Of a stretch of 64,000 nt of DNA, positions 15,084-23,220 are shown in pieces (position 1 is the stretch's first letter; every line of letters begins with the position of its first letter). Source of the stretch: Streptomyces griseocarneus (GTDB lineage Bacteria; Actinomycetota; Actinomycetes; Streptomycetales; Streptomycetaceae). Position numbers and translations under genes: made by a program. The notes beneath the pieces were generated by a model. The model was not told where the DNA came from and searched no databases. It worked only from the letters and a program-made list of their open reading frames with translations. The DNA is taken from the NCBI GenBank assembly GCA_003674045.1, contig PENC01000009.1, positions 1 through 64,000 on the forward strand, read 5' to 3'.

Positions 15084-15710
15084 GTGACATCCCACTCGAG
15101 CCCCGCCCGCGTCATCCTGCTGACCGGCCCGTCCGGTTCCGGCAAGTCGTCCCTCGCGGCCCGCACCGGGCTGCCCGTCCTCAACCTGGACGACTTCTAC
15201 AAGGAGGCCGACGACCCGACGCTGCCGCCACTCCCCGACGGTTCGGGCCCCGACTGGGACGCGCCGGGCTCCTGGGACAGCCACGCCGCCGTCGACGCGA
15301 TCGTCGAGCTGTGCCATACGTCCCGCACGGCCGTGCCGGTGTACGACATCGCCACGAGCTCGCGGAAGGGCGAGGCGGCCCTCGACATAGGCCGCACCCC
15401 GCTGTTCATAGCGGAGGGCATCTTCGCCGCCGACATCATCGAGCACTGCCGTGAACTGGGCGTGCTCGCCGACGCCCTGTGCCTGCGCGGCCGCCCGTCC
15501 ACGACGTTCCGCCGCCGCCTGCTGCGCGACCTGCGCGAAGGCCGCAAGTCCGCCCCGTACCTGATCAGCCGCGGGCTGCGGCTCATGCGCGCCGAGCGCG
15601 GCATCGTGGCCCGGCAGACGGCGCTCGGCGCGTACGCCTGCGGCAAGGACACCGCCATGGGCCGGATCGCCGCCGCGGCCGCGGGCCGCCGCGAGGGCGT
15701 CCGCGTCTGA
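15084..15710 (+). CDS. Uridine kinase-like P-loop kinase
   Basis: 208 residues: Walker A GPSGSGKSS, then NLDDFYKEADDP, where the Asp-Asp-Phe-Tyr matches the uridine kinase substrate loop, VYDIATSSRKGE, and FIAEGIFAADII as the Walker B-like strand. The GTG at 15084 is selected because it leads straight into the first strand (RVILLTGPSG). Uridine kinases make UMP from uridine, which suits the nucleoside-rich neighbourhood, but related P-loop kinases with other substrates exist. Confidence 0.82.
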   Translation: MTSHSSPARVILLTGPSGSGKSSLAARTGLPVLNLDDFYKEADDPTLPPLPDGSGPDWDAPGSWDSHAAVDAIVELCHTSRTAVPVYDIATSSRKGEAALDIGRTPLFIAEGIFAADIIEHCRELGVLADALCLRGRPSTTFRRRLLRDLREGRKSAPYLISRGLRLMRAERGIVARQTALGAYACGKDTAMGRIAAAAAGRREGVRV

Positions 15711-15722
15711 CCGCACACAGCA

Positions 15723-15759
15723 GAGCGGGCGGACATACCCCCCGGCTGTCCGCCCGCTC
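15723..15759. terminator. Bidirectional terminator between kinase and sigQ
   Basis: Perfect 13-bp stem GAGCGGGCGGACA / TGTCCGCCCGCTC (15723-15735 with 15747-15759), between convergent genes. Confidence 0.85.
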
Positions 15760-15810
15760 CTCCCCCGTGGTTCCCCCCGTGGTCCCTCGTGTGCCCCTCC
15801 CCCTGGAGCG

Positions 15811-16587
15811 TCAGGCCACCAGCTCGCCGAAGGACTCCGACACGTCCCGGCCGGAGCCGATGACCTCGTCGTCGCGCAGCCGGCGCAGGGAGCGCCAGAT
15901 GCTGCTCTTGACCGTGCCGACGCTGATGTCGAGGATCTCGGCGATCTCCGGGTCCGTACGGCCCTCGTAGTAGCGCAGGACGAGCATCGTGCGCTGGAGC
16001 TCGGGCAGCCGGGCCAGTGCCTGCCAGAGGACGGCGCGCAGCTCGGTGCCGCGCATCGCGTCGGTCTCGCCGACGGTCTCCGGCAGTTCCTCGGTCGGGT
16101 ACTCGTTCAGCTTCCGGCGGCGCCAGGCGCTGATGTGCAGGTTGGTCATCGTGCGGCGCAGGTAGCCGCCGACGGCCGCCTTGTCCGTGATCCGGTCCCA
16201 GGCGCGGTAGGTGGAGAACAGCGCGCTCTGCAGCAGGTCCTCCGCCTCGTGCCGGTCACCCGTCAGGTGGTAGGCGGTCGCGTACAGCGACGCCCGGCGC
16301 TCCTGGACGTACGCGGTGAAGGCGGCCTCGGTCTCGGCCTGCTTCGCCCGGGCGGCGGCCTGCGACTTCCGCTCCGCGGGCTGCTCCGCGGCGGCCTCCC
16401 CCAAGACCGTCGCGGGCCGGCCGTACGTGATCGCGTCGATCGCCACCATGTAGGGCGGACGAACACGTCCGGTGCCGCGGGCGCACCCCCGCCCGCCCAC
16501 GGCACCGGACTTCTCCGGGCTCCGTCCGGCGTCGTGCAGGCGCGTGCGAATGACTGCGCTCGTCGTGGTGCTGTGCAGTGTGTTCAT
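15811..16587 (-). CDS. sigQ: ECF RNA polymerase sigma factor of the SigE type, SigQ
   Basis: 258 residues. Region 2: RRASLYATAYHLTGDRHEAE ... QSALFSTYRAWDRI. Region 4: ELQRTMLVLRYYEGRTDPEI then ILDISVGTVKSSIWRSLRRL. A long N-terminal extension rich in Arg, Gly and Ala precedes it; ATG 16587 is taken as the start, but an internal start near 16445 (MVAIDAITYG) is possible. It is divergent from afsQ1, the arrangement of S. coelicolor sigQ, whose transcription depends on AfsQ1 and which opposes the activating effect of AfsQ1/Q2 on antibiotic production. Confidence 0.88.
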   Translation of the reverse strand: MNTLHSTTTSAVIRTRLHDAGRSPEKSGAVGGRGCARGTGRVRPPYMVAIDAITYGRPATVLGEAAAEQPAERKSQAAARAKQAETEAAFTAYVQERRASLYATAYHLTGDRHEAEDLLQSALFSTYRAWDRITDKAAVGGYLRRTMTNLHISAWRRRKLNEYPTEELPETVGETDAMRGTELRAVLWQALARLPELQRTMLVLRYYEGRTDPEIAEILDISVGTVKSSIWRSLRRLRDDEVIGSGRDVSESFGELVA

Positions 16588-16697
16588 CTCGCGCCCCCCG
16601 TCGGTGGAGCCAGCTCGGTCCGTAGTGTTGCCGGGCCGTCGCTTCTGCCCGATGACCTCAGCCTGCCGGGCCAGTTTCATGACGCCGTCCGCCGACT

Positions 16698-16713
16698 GTC
16701 ACAGCCTTGCAAC
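16698..16713. promoter_or_regulatory. Possible AfsQ1 box between sigQ and afsQ1
   Basis: GTCAC-N6-GCAAC matches the published AfsQ1 consensus GTnAC-n6-GTnAC in 7 of the 8 specified positions. It lies in the divergent sigQ/afsQ1 intergenic region, where AfsQ1 is known to act in S. coelicolor. Confidence 0.45.
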
Positions 16714-16773
16714 AGCCCCGGGGCGGTGGGGCGGGACGGCTTCGGTCGAACTACCGGCCAGTCGTAGGCCAGA

Positions 16774-17460
16774 ATGACCGACGTGCCTTTCCTGTTGCTG
16801 ATCGAGGACGACGACGCCATCCGGACGGCCCTTGAGTTCTCCCTGTCCCGCCAGGGTCACCGTGTGGTGACCGCGGCGTCGGGCGAAGAGGGCCTGAAGA
16901 TGCTGCGCGAGCAGCGGCCGGACCTGATCGTGCTGGACGTCATGCTGCCCGGTATCGACGGTTTCGAGGTGTGCAGGCGCATTCGCCGCACGGACCAGTT
17001 GCCGATCATCCTGCTGACCGCGCGCAGCGACGACATCGACGTCGTCGTGGGCCTGGAGTCGGGTGCGGACGACTATGTCGTCAAGCCCGTGCAGGGCCGG
17101 GTGCTCGACGCCCGCATCCGGGCGGTGCTGCGCCGCGGCGAGCGGGAGTCCAGCGATTCCGCGTCGTTCGGTTCACTGGTCATCGACCGGGCCGCGATGA
17201 CGGTCACCAAGAACGGCGAGGACCTCCAGCTGACGCCGACCGAGCTGCGGCTGCTGCTGGAGCTCAGCCGCCGTCCGGGGCAGGCGCTGTCGCGTCAGCA
17301 GCTGCTGCGGCTGGTCTGGGAGCACGACTACCTGGGCGACTCGCGGCTGGTGGACGCCTGCGTGCAGCGGCTGCGCGCCAAGGTCGAGGACGTGCCGTCC
17401 TCGCCGACCCTCATCCGTACGGTCCGCGGCGTCGGCTACCGCCTTGACGCCCCGCAGTGA
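16774..17460 (+). CDS. afsQ1: Two-component response regulator AfsQ1 (OmpR/PhoB type)
   Basis: 228 residues. Receiver domain with acidic pocket IEDDD, phospho-acceptor Asp in LIVLDVMLPGIDG, conserved Thr in LLTARS and Lys in YVVKPVQGR, followed by a winged-helix DNA-binding domain (LTPTELRLLLEL ... LIRTVRGVGYRLD). It is phosphorylated by AfsQ2. In S. coelicolor this system links glutamate/nitrogen conditions to antibiotic production and development. The sensor kinase gene starts 37 bp downstream. Confidence 0.95.
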   Translation: MTDVPFLLLIEDDDAIRTALEFSLSRQGHRVVTAASGEEGLKMLREQRPDLIVLDVMLPGIDGFEVCRRIRRTDQLPIILLTARSDDIDVVVGLESGADDYVVKPVQGRVLDARIRAVLRRGERESSDSASFGSLVIDRAAMTVTKNGEDLQLTPTELRLLLELSRRPGQALSRQQLLRLVWEHDYLGDSRLVDACVQRLRAKVEDVPSSPTLIRTVRGVGYRLDAPQ

Positions 17461-17497
17461 CCGCTCCCGCACACCACAACCGCACAGAGAGCACAAC

Positions 17498-19057
17498 GTG
17501 ACACTTCAGGCCGGTCGGGGAAGGGGCTGGACGGCGGCCACGAGCGTCGTGAAGCTGAGCATGCGCTGGATCAGCCTGCGGCTGCGGCTGATGCTGGTCT
17601 TCGCGCTCGTCGCGCTCGCCGCCGCGGTCTCCGCCTCCGGTATCGCGTACTGGCTGAACCGGGACGCGGTGCTGACCCGCACCCAGGACGCCGCGCTCGA
17701 CGACTTCCGCAAGTCCTTGCAGGACAACACGGGTTCGCTGCCGCTCCAGCCGACCTGCCAGGAGCTGCAGGCGGCCGCGGACCGGATGGCGGCGACCTCG
17801 CAGAAGTACGAGGTGCTGCTGATCGGCAAGACCGGCAGCGGTGACTGCGCGGCGCCCTCCGACCGTGACCTGTTCACGCTGAAGGTCGTGCCCGAGTCGC
17901 TGCAGGCCGCCGTCAACCGCGAGCGCCGGATCGACGACTCGAACCGTTACGCGTACCACCTGTACTGGCAGCGGATCACCCTCGGCGGCAAGCCGTATCT
18001 GATCGGCGGGGCCAAGGTGATCGGCGGCGGTCCGACGGGCTATCTGCTGAAGTCGCTGGAGAACGAGCGCGAGGACCTGAACTCGCTGGCCTGGTCGCTG
18101 GGCATCGCCACCGGCCTCGCCCTGATCGGCTCCGCGCTGCTCGCGCAGGCGGCCGCGTCCACGGTGCTGCGGCCCGTGCAGCGCCTCGGCGACGCGGCGC
18201 GGCGGCTGGGCGAGGGGAAGCTGGACACGCGCCTGGAGGTGTCGGGCACGGACGAGCTGGCCGATCTGTCGCGCACCTTCAACCGGACCGCGGAGTCGCT
18301 GCAGAAGCGGGTCGAGGAGCTGAGCGCCCGGGAGTCCGCGAGCCGCCGCTTCGTCGCCGACATGTCGCACGAGCTGCGGACGCCGCTGACGGCGATCACC
18401 GCCGTGACGGAGGTGCTGGAGGACGAGGCGGACAACCTCGACCCCATGATCGCGCCCGCGGTGCAGCTCGTGGTGAGCGAGACCCGGCGGCTGAACGACC
18501 TGGTGGAGAATCTGATGGAGGTCACCCGCTTCGACGCGGGCACGGCCAGGCTGGTGCTGGACGACGTGGACATCGCCGACCAGATCACCGCGTGCATCGA
18601 CGCGCGGGCGTGGCTGGACGCGGTCGAGCTCGACGCCGACCGCGGCATCATGGCGCGCCTGGACCCCCGTCGTCTCGACGTCATCCTCGCCAACCTCATC
18701 GGCAACGCGCTCAAGCACGGCGGGTCGCCCGTGCGGGTCTCGGTGCGGACGGAGGGCGACACGCTGCGAATCGCGGTGCGCGACCACGGTCCGGGCATCC
18801 CGGAGGACGTCCTGCCGCACGTCTTCGACCGCTTCTACAAGGCGAGCGCGTCGCGGCCGCGGTCCGAGGGCAGCGGTCTGGGACTGTCGATCGCCCTGGA
18901 GAACGCGCACATCCACGGCGGCGCGATCACGGCCGCCAACTCTCCCGAGGGCGGTGCGGTCTTCACGCTGACCCTCCCGCTGGACGGGTGCCCGGCGGAC
19001 GCCGACGCGCCCGCCGACGGGCAGGTCGGGGAGCGGGCGCAGGAGGACGGAAAGTGA
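17498..19057 (+). CDS. afsQ2: Sensor histidine kinase AfsQ2
   Basis: 519 residues. Transmembrane helix 1 (about residues 29-52), an extracellular sensing loop containing two Cys, helix 2 (about 200-220), HAMP (STVLRPVQRLGDAARRL), DHp domain with phospho-acceptor His in FVADMSHELRTPLTAI, and catalytic ATPase domain with NLIGNALKHGG, RDHGPGIPED and GSGLGLSI. GTG 17498 is chosen; ATG 17561 would still retain helix 1. The stop overlaps the start of the lipoprotein gene (GTGA), so the three genes form one unit. Confidence 0.94.
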   Translation: MTLQAGRGRGWTAATSVVKLSMRWISLRLRLMLVFALVALAAAVSASGIAYWLNRDAVLTRTQDAALDDFRKSLQDNTGSLPLQPTCQELQAAADRMAATSQKYEVLLIGKTGSGDCAAPSDRDLFTLKVVPESLQAAVNRERRIDDSNRYAYHLYWQRITLGGKPYLIGGAKVIGGGPTGYLLKSLENEREDLNSLAWSLGIATGLALIGSALLAQAAASTVLRPVQRLGDAARRLGEGKLDTRLEVSGTDELADLSRTFNRTAESLQKRVEELSARESASRRFVADMSHELRTPLTAITAVTEVLEDEADNLDPMIAPAVQLVVSETRRLNDLVENLMEVTRFDAGTARLVLDDVDIADQITACIDARAWLDAVELDADRGIMARLDPRRLDVILANLIGNALKHGGSPVRVSVRTEGDTLRIAVRDHGPGIPEDVLPHVFDRFYKASASRPRSEGSGLGLSIALENAHIHGGAITAANSPEGGAVFTLTLPLDGCPADADAPADGQVGERAQEDGK

Positions 19058-19659
19058 GAACCGGAAACGTGCGGATCCGTACCGCCGCCCTGGCGCTGAC
19101 GCTGGCCGGCTCCCTTCCCGTGCTCTCCGCGTGCGGCATCCGGGGCACCGCCGTGCCCGTGGACGCGGGGGGCGCGCCCTCGCGGGCGTCGTGCGTCGCG
19201 CGGCCGGGGCCGAGCGCCGGTACGGGCCTGACCACGGTGTCCGTGCAGCTGGAGTGCGCCTCGCAGCTCGTCCCGGTGACGCGCCGGGTCTCGCTGCCGG
19301 ACAAGCCGGACGACGCGACCGTCGTCGCCCGCACGCTCCTCGACGAGCTGCGGCGCACGCCGCCGACGGAGGAGGCGGAGGCGGGGCTGGTCACCGCCGT
19401 GCCGCAGCGGCTGTCGGTCTCGGGGCCGCGGCCGGGCGACCCGGCGGGCACCCTGCGGCTGGGCCGCGAGCCCGCGGACCTGCCGCAGGTGGCGCTGGCG
19501 CAGGTGGTGTGCTCGTTCGTGGGCACGGCCGCGGCCGACGGCAGGCGGACGGTGGTGCTGGGCGGTCCGGGCGACGCGCGGCCGCTGAGCTACACGTGCA
19601 CGGAGGAGATGCGGACGCACCCGGACACCGCGGACATCAGCGGCTCGCCGGTGCCGTAG
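19054..19659 (+). CDS. Lipoprotein co-encoded with AfsQ1/Q2
   Basis: 201 residues. The signal peptide ends in lipobox LSAC (ALALTLAGSLPVLSAC), so the mature protein should be lipid-anchored outside the membrane. The mature region has a Cys in VSVQLECAS and further Cys residues in VVCSFVG and YTCTEE. The 4-bp overlap with afsQ2 suggests it belongs to the signalling unit, perhaps modulating AfsQ2 sensing; that role is inference. Resembles the GerMN-less small lipoproteins found beside actinobacterial kinases. Confidence 0.85.
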   Translation: MRTGNVRIRTAALALTLAGSLPVLSACGIRGTAVPVDAGGAPSRASCVARPGPSAGTGLTTVSVQLECASQLVPVTRRVSLPDKPDDATVVARTLLDELRRTPPTEEAEAGLVTAVPQRLSVSGPRPGDPAGTLRLGREPADLPQVALAQVVCSFVGTAAADGRRTVVLGGPGDARPLSYTCTEEMRTHPDTADISGSPVP

Positions 19660-19672
19660 TCCGCCGGGGCGG

Positions 19673-20359
19673 ATGCGCCGTCGCGCGTCGCCACTCTCCG
19701 TTGCCGTGAGCGGAACCGGACGGTGGGCACCCCGCGTCCTGTGGGGCGTGCAGGGTCATGGTTACGGCGGTACGCCCGCCCTCCGATACCGCTACCGCGC
19801 CGCGGGGTGTGTGCTGCTCGTCGCCCATCTCCTGGCTGTCGGCTGGCTGGCCCTGCGTCCGCTCACGGCGCCGTGGGTGACGGCGGCGCCGCTGGAGCCG
19901 CTGGCTACGATCCGTGCCGATCTGGCGCTCTCCCCCTGGGAGGCGACGCGGGCGATCGGGGCGGGCATGCTGCCGCTGGCGCCGCTGGGCGTGCTGCTGC
20001 CGTGGGCGAGGGGCCGGATCGCGGCCTCGTCGCTGGGCTCGCTGACCCGTACGGTCTTCACCGCGGCGATGCTGGCGCTGGGGCTCCAGGTGGTGCAGAG
20101 CGGCGTGGTGGGCCAGGTGCTGGACGTGGACGCGCTGCTGCTCGACGTGGCAGGGGTCGCGGTGGCGCACCTGGCGGTGGTGCCCGTGGCACGGGCCCGG
20201 CTGCGGCGCAGGTACGCCGGGCACGGCGGCGGGCGCCCCAGTGGGCACGGCGAGCGCAGTGAGCAGGGGCCGGCGCCGTCCCGCCGCCGCGAGGAGCCCG
20301 AACGGGCGGCCGCCGCGGCGGCTCCCCCGGCCATGCGGAGGGTGGGCGTCACCCACTGA
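19673..20359 (+). CDS. VanZ-like membrane protein
   Basis: 228 residues with about four hydrophobic helices (AAGCVLLVAHLLAVGWLAL; GVLLPW region; VFTAAMLALGLQVVQSG; LLLDVAGVAVAHLAVVPVA) in the order of VanZ-like proteins, including the conserved late segment VLDVDALLLDVAG. The C-terminal 50 residues are polar and rich in Arg, Gly and Ala. VanZ homologues are associated with glycopeptide tolerance, but most Streptomyces copies are uncharacterised. ATG 19673 is 13 bp after the lipoprotein stop; an internal start is possible. Confidence 0.75.
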   Translation: MRRRASPLSVAVSGTGRWAPRVLWGVQGHGYGGTPALRYRYRAAGCVLLVAHLLAVGWLALRPLTAPWVTAAPLEPLATIRADLALSPWEATRAIGAGMLPLAPLGVLLPWARGRIAASSLGSLTRTVFTAAMLALGLQVVQSGVVGQVLDVDALLLDVAGVAVAHLAVVPVARARLRRRYAGHGGGRPSGHGERSEQGPAPSRRREEPERAAAAAAPPAMRRVGVTH

Positions 20360-20386
20360 GATCCCTGACGGGAAGCAGACGAAGCG

Positions 20387-20429
20387 CGGCGGGCCGCGCA
20401 CCCCGGTGCAGAGGGTGCGCGGCCCGCCG
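20387..20429. terminator. Strong bidirectional terminator
   Basis: Perfect 17-bp stem (20387-20403 with 20413-20429) and a 9-nt loop between convergent genes. Confidence 0.9.
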
Positions 20430-20449
20430 TCGCGTACGGGGAGGCGGGG

Positions 20450-20920
20450 TCAGCCGCCGAGGCTCGGCAGGGGCAGGCCGTTGGTGGGCAGCGGCAGGCC
20501 GCCCAGCAGGCCCTTGTTGCCGGACTGGTTCACCTTGGGGGCACCGTTGACGGGGCCGCCGTTGCTGGGGCCGCCGCTGACCGGGCCGCCGCCGTTGTCG
20601 GCCGGGGCGGCCTTCTGCTGCGGGACGAGCTCGGGGGTCTTCGGGAGGTTGGGCGCCAGGGCCTTGTCCACCGCCTGGGAGGGGCCCTTCAGGATGCCGC
20701 TCTGGACGGCGCGGTCCGCGGCGGCGACGACGGGTCCACCGGCCGGGGCGAGCTTCGCGGCCTGCTGAATGGGCAGCCCACCCATCGTGGTCTTGACGGT
20801 GCCGGTGACCGTCTCCACGGCGTTCGCGGTGCCGACGGCCGCGGCGTTGCCCGCCGCGGTGGCGGCGAAGGCGACACCGAGCACGGCGGCACCGAGAGTC
20901 TTGATGGTTCCCTGCTTCAT
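20450..20920 (-). CDS. Secreted Gly/Pro-rich protein of unknown function
   Basis: 156 residues. Signal peptide KQGTIKTLGAAVLGVAFAAT ... NAAA, then a helical segment rich in Ala, Val and Thr, and a C-terminal half with GGPVSGGPSNGGPVNG and LGGLPLPTNGLPLPSLGG repeats. ATG 20920 has GAGGAAAG about 7 nt upstream. Homologues in Streptomyces are often labelled ATP-binding protein, but no P-loop or other nucleotide site is visible, so I do not use that name. Confidence 0.78.
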   Translation of the reverse strand: MKQGTIKTLGAAVLGVAFAATAAGNAAAVGTANAVETVTGTVKTTMGGLPIQQAAKLAPAGGPVVAAADRAVQSGILKGPSQAVDKALAPNLPKTPELVPQQKAAPADNGGGPVSGGPSNGGPVNGAPKVNQSGNKGLLGGLPLPTNGLPLPSLGG

Positions 20921-20991
20921 CTGAGTTCTTTCCTCGCGACGGGGGAATTTTGAGGCAACCTAGTCACGAGTTCGGGCGAACCGCAATGAAT

Positions 20992-21024
20992 GACACGGCC
21001 GGGACGTGAAGTCCCGGCCGTGTC
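20992..21024. terminator. Terminator of add
   Basis: Perfect 14-bp stem GACACGGCCGGGAC / GTCCCGGCCGTGTC with a 5-nt loop, 54 bp past the adenosine deaminase stop. Confidence 0.88.
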
Positions 21025-21078
21025 GGGGCTTTTCCCCGTGGTTTCACCGTCGGTTGCGACGGCAAAGAGAATTGCTGG

Positions 21079-22218
21079 TCAGGCGGTTTCCGTAGCCGTC
21101 TGCCGGAAGAGCCACTCCGACCTCAGCTCGGCGTATCCGGGCTTGATGACGTCGTTGATCATTGCGAGACGTTCGTCGAATGGGATGAATGCGGACTTCA
21201 TCGCGTTGACGGTCATCCATTCCATGTCACCGAGGTCGTAGCCGAACGCCTTGACCAGGTGCTCGAATTCGCGGCTCATGCTGGTGCCGCTCATGAGGCG
21301 GTTGTCGGTGTTCACGGTGGTGCGGAAACGCAGCTTGCGCAGCAGCCCGATCGGGTGCTCCTCGTAGGAGGCGGCGGCGCCGGTCTGGAGGTTCGAGGTC
21401 GGGCACATCTCCAGGGGGATGCGCTTGTCCCGGACGTAGCTCGCGAGCCGGCCCAGCTTGACCGTGCCGTCCTCGGCGATCTGGATGTCGTCGATGATGC
21501 GCACGCCGTGCCCGAGGCGGTCCGCGCCGCACCACTGCAGCGCCTGCCAGATCGACGGCAGGCCGAACGCCTCGCCCGCGTGAATGGTGAAGTGGTTGTT
21601 CTCGCGCTTGAGGTACTCGAAGGCGTCCAGGTGGCGGGTGGGAGGGAAGCCCGCCTCGGCGCCCGCGATGTCGAAGCCGACGACGCCCGAGTCGCGGTAG
21701 CGGTTGGCGAGTTCGGCGATCTCCAGGGCGCGGGCGGCGTGCCGCATGGCCGTGAGCAGCGCGCCCACGCGAATGCGGTGGCCGTTCTCGCGGGCCCGGC
21801 GCTCGCCCAGGCGGAAGCCCTCGTTCACGGCCTCGACGACCTCTTCGAGACAGAGCCCGGCCTCCAGGTGCTGCTCGGGCGCGTAGCGCACCTCCGCGTA
21901 GACGACGCCGTCCTCCGCCAGATCCTCGGCGCACTCGGCGGCCACCCGGACCAGCGCCTCGCGGGTCTGCATCACGGCACAGGTGTGCGCGAAGGTCTCC
22001 AGATAGCGCTCCAGCGAGCCGGAGTCGGCGGCCTCGCGGAACCAGATGCCCAGCTTGTCCGGGTCGGTCTCGGGCAGCGCGTCGTAGCCGATTTCGCGGG
22101 CCAGTTCGACGATCGTGCCGGGACGCAGGCCGCCGTCCAGGTGGTCGTGCAGCAGCACCTTGGGAGCGCGGCGGATCTGCTCGGCGTTCGGGAGAGTGGA
22201 GGTGGTCTCGGTCGTCAT
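21079..22218 (-). CDS. add: Adenosine deaminase
   Basis: 379 residues. Converts (deoxy)adenosine to (deoxy)inosine, the substrate of the purine nucleoside phosphorylase at 5852. Metal ligands and catalytic residues appear in order: HDHLDGGLRP, the substrate-side GFDIAGAEAGFPP, FTIHAGEA (catalytic Glu), RLGHG, MCPTSNLQT and NTDN. The last motif reads NTDNR rather than the NTDDP of many deaminases; the metal-binding Asp is kept. ATG 22218 follows a -10 box by 6 nt, so the mRNA is probably leaderless. Confidence 0.94.
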   Translation of the reverse strand: MTTETTSTLPNAEQIRRAPKVLLHDHLDGGLRPGTIVELAREIGYDALPETDPDKLGIWFREAADSGSLERYLETFAHTCAVMQTREALVRVAAECAEDLAEDGVVYAEVRYAPEQHLEAGLCLEEVVEAVNEGFRLGERRARENGHRIRVGALLTAMRHAARALEIAELANRYRDSGVVGFDIAGAEAGFPPTRHLDAFEYLKRENNHFTIHAGEAFGLPSIWQALQWCGADRLGHGVRIIDDIQIAEDGTVKLGRLASYVRDKRIPLEMCPTSNLQTGAAASYEEHPIGLLRKLRFRTTVNTDNRLMSGTSMSREFEHLVKAFGYDLGDMEWMTVNAMKSAFIPFDERLAMINDVIKPGYAELRSEWLFRQTATETA

Positions 22219-22224
22219 TTTCGC

Positions 22225-22246
22225 ACTCTAGCCCCTACGCGCGTAG
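22225..22246 (-). promoter_or_regulatory. add promoter with CTACGCGCGTAG operator
   Basis: On the reverse strand the perfect palindrome (22235-22246) precedes a TAGAGT -10 box (22230-22225), and the ATG follows after 6 nt. The geometry parallels the pnp and deoC promoters. Confidence 0.75.
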
Positions 22247-22320
22247 ATATCGGCGAACGATACGGAACGGTGACCCATCGGCGGGGTGGACACCGCGCAG
22301 CGTTCTGCCATCGTTCTGCC

Positions 22321-23100
22321 ATGCCTGAGCAAGCGCTTCCGCAACAGGGCCCCGAAGGGCCCGGAACGGGCGTTCCCCGGCTGGGAAAACCCGTAGGAAC
22401 GGAGCACTCCGTGCACGGCGTCGCCCTGCTGCTGCCCGGTGGACCGCCGACCGGGGCACGGCCGCCCTCGGTGCTGGCGCTCGCCGCGCAGCGGCCGCTG
22501 GTGCGGCGGCTCGCCCGCGCGGGTGCGACGGAGGGGCTCGTCGTCCATGTCGTCCGCTATCGCCACCGCGGCTGGAACGGTTCCGCGGCCGACCCGGTGC
22601 GCGACGCGCACTGGGCGGCGGACGAGGCCGTGCGGCTCTACGGCGACGTGCCGGTGTGCCTGGTCGGCACGGACCTGGGCGGGCGGGCCGCCCTGCGTGC
22701 CGCGGGACATCCGGCCGTCACCTCCGTCCTGGCACTGGCCCCCTGGCTGCCGGAGCCGGAGGCGGTGACCGACCCCGACCCGGTGCGGCAGCTCTCGGGG
22801 CGGCGGGTGCTGCTGGTGCACGGCACCAACGATGAGCACACGGACCCCGATCTGTCGTTCCGGCTCGCCGAGCGGGCGAAGAAGGTGAACCGGGACGTGT
22901 GCCGCTTCGAGGTCCACTCGGACGGCCACGGCCTGCGGCAGCACCGCGCCGAAGTGCTCTCCCTCGCCGTCGACTTCGTCCTCGGCTCCCTCTTCGGCCG
23001 CCACTACGCACGGCCGGTCGCGGATGCTCTTGCGGCTCCGCCGCCGCTGGGGCTGCGTATGCCGCTGGCTTCCGGGTTCGGGGCGTCGCTGGGGTACTGA
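22321..23100 (+). CDS. Alpha/beta hydrolase family protein
   Basis: 259 residues of dienelactone-hydrolase/esterase-like fold: GVALLLPGGPPTG early strand-turn, VCLVGTDLGGRAAL at the nucleophile-elbow position, VLLVHGTNDEHTDPD (acid residue) and HSDGHGLRQH (His). The elbow reads G-T-D-L-G-G, with Asp where Ser is usual in hydrolases, so catalysis by Asp (as in haloalkane dehalogenase/DLH variants) or loss of activity is possible. ATG 22321 is the first start after the add promoter region; the promoters are divergent. Confidence 0.78.
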   Translation: MPEQALPQQGPEGPGTGVPRLGKPVGTEHSVHGVALLLPGGPPTGARPPSVLALAAQRPLVRRLARAGATEGLVVHVVRYRHRGWNGSAADPVRDAHWAADEAVRLYGDVPVCLVGTDLGGRAALRAAGHPAVTSVLALAPWLPEPEAVTDPDPVRQLSGRRVLLVHGTNDEHTDPDLSFRLAERAKKVNRDVCRFEVHSDGHGLRQHRAEVLSLAVDFVLGSLFGRHYARPVADALAAPPPLGLRMPLASGFGASLGY

Positions 23101-23154
23101 CCGTTGCTGCGGCCGGATGCGCCCACCGGGGTGCGTCTTGCGCTGCGCGCGCGG

Positions 23155-23210
23155 CTGCGGGTGCGTGGGGGCTGGTCGCGCAGTTCTCCGCGCCCCTAAA
23201 GGGGCGCCCC
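23155..23210 (-). repeat. Dispersed intergenic repeat, copy 6
   Basis: Reverse-strand copy with core 23176-23196 (one mismatch: TTCTCC for TTCCCC). It sits between the convergent hydrolase and LysR genes, with an adjacent CGCCCC/GGGGCG stem. Confidence 0.8.
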
Positions 23211-23220
23211 CCGGTCAAGG

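Noticed and set aside
13432..15090. Long reverse frame covering the ALDH-like gene
   Set aside because: Shadow of the forward ALDH gene; no domain, and it runs through a terminator and a repeat.
20450..20920. ATP-binding protein label used for similar Streptomyces proteins
   Set aside because: No Walker or other nucleotide-binding motif; it is a secreted Gly/Pro-rich protein.
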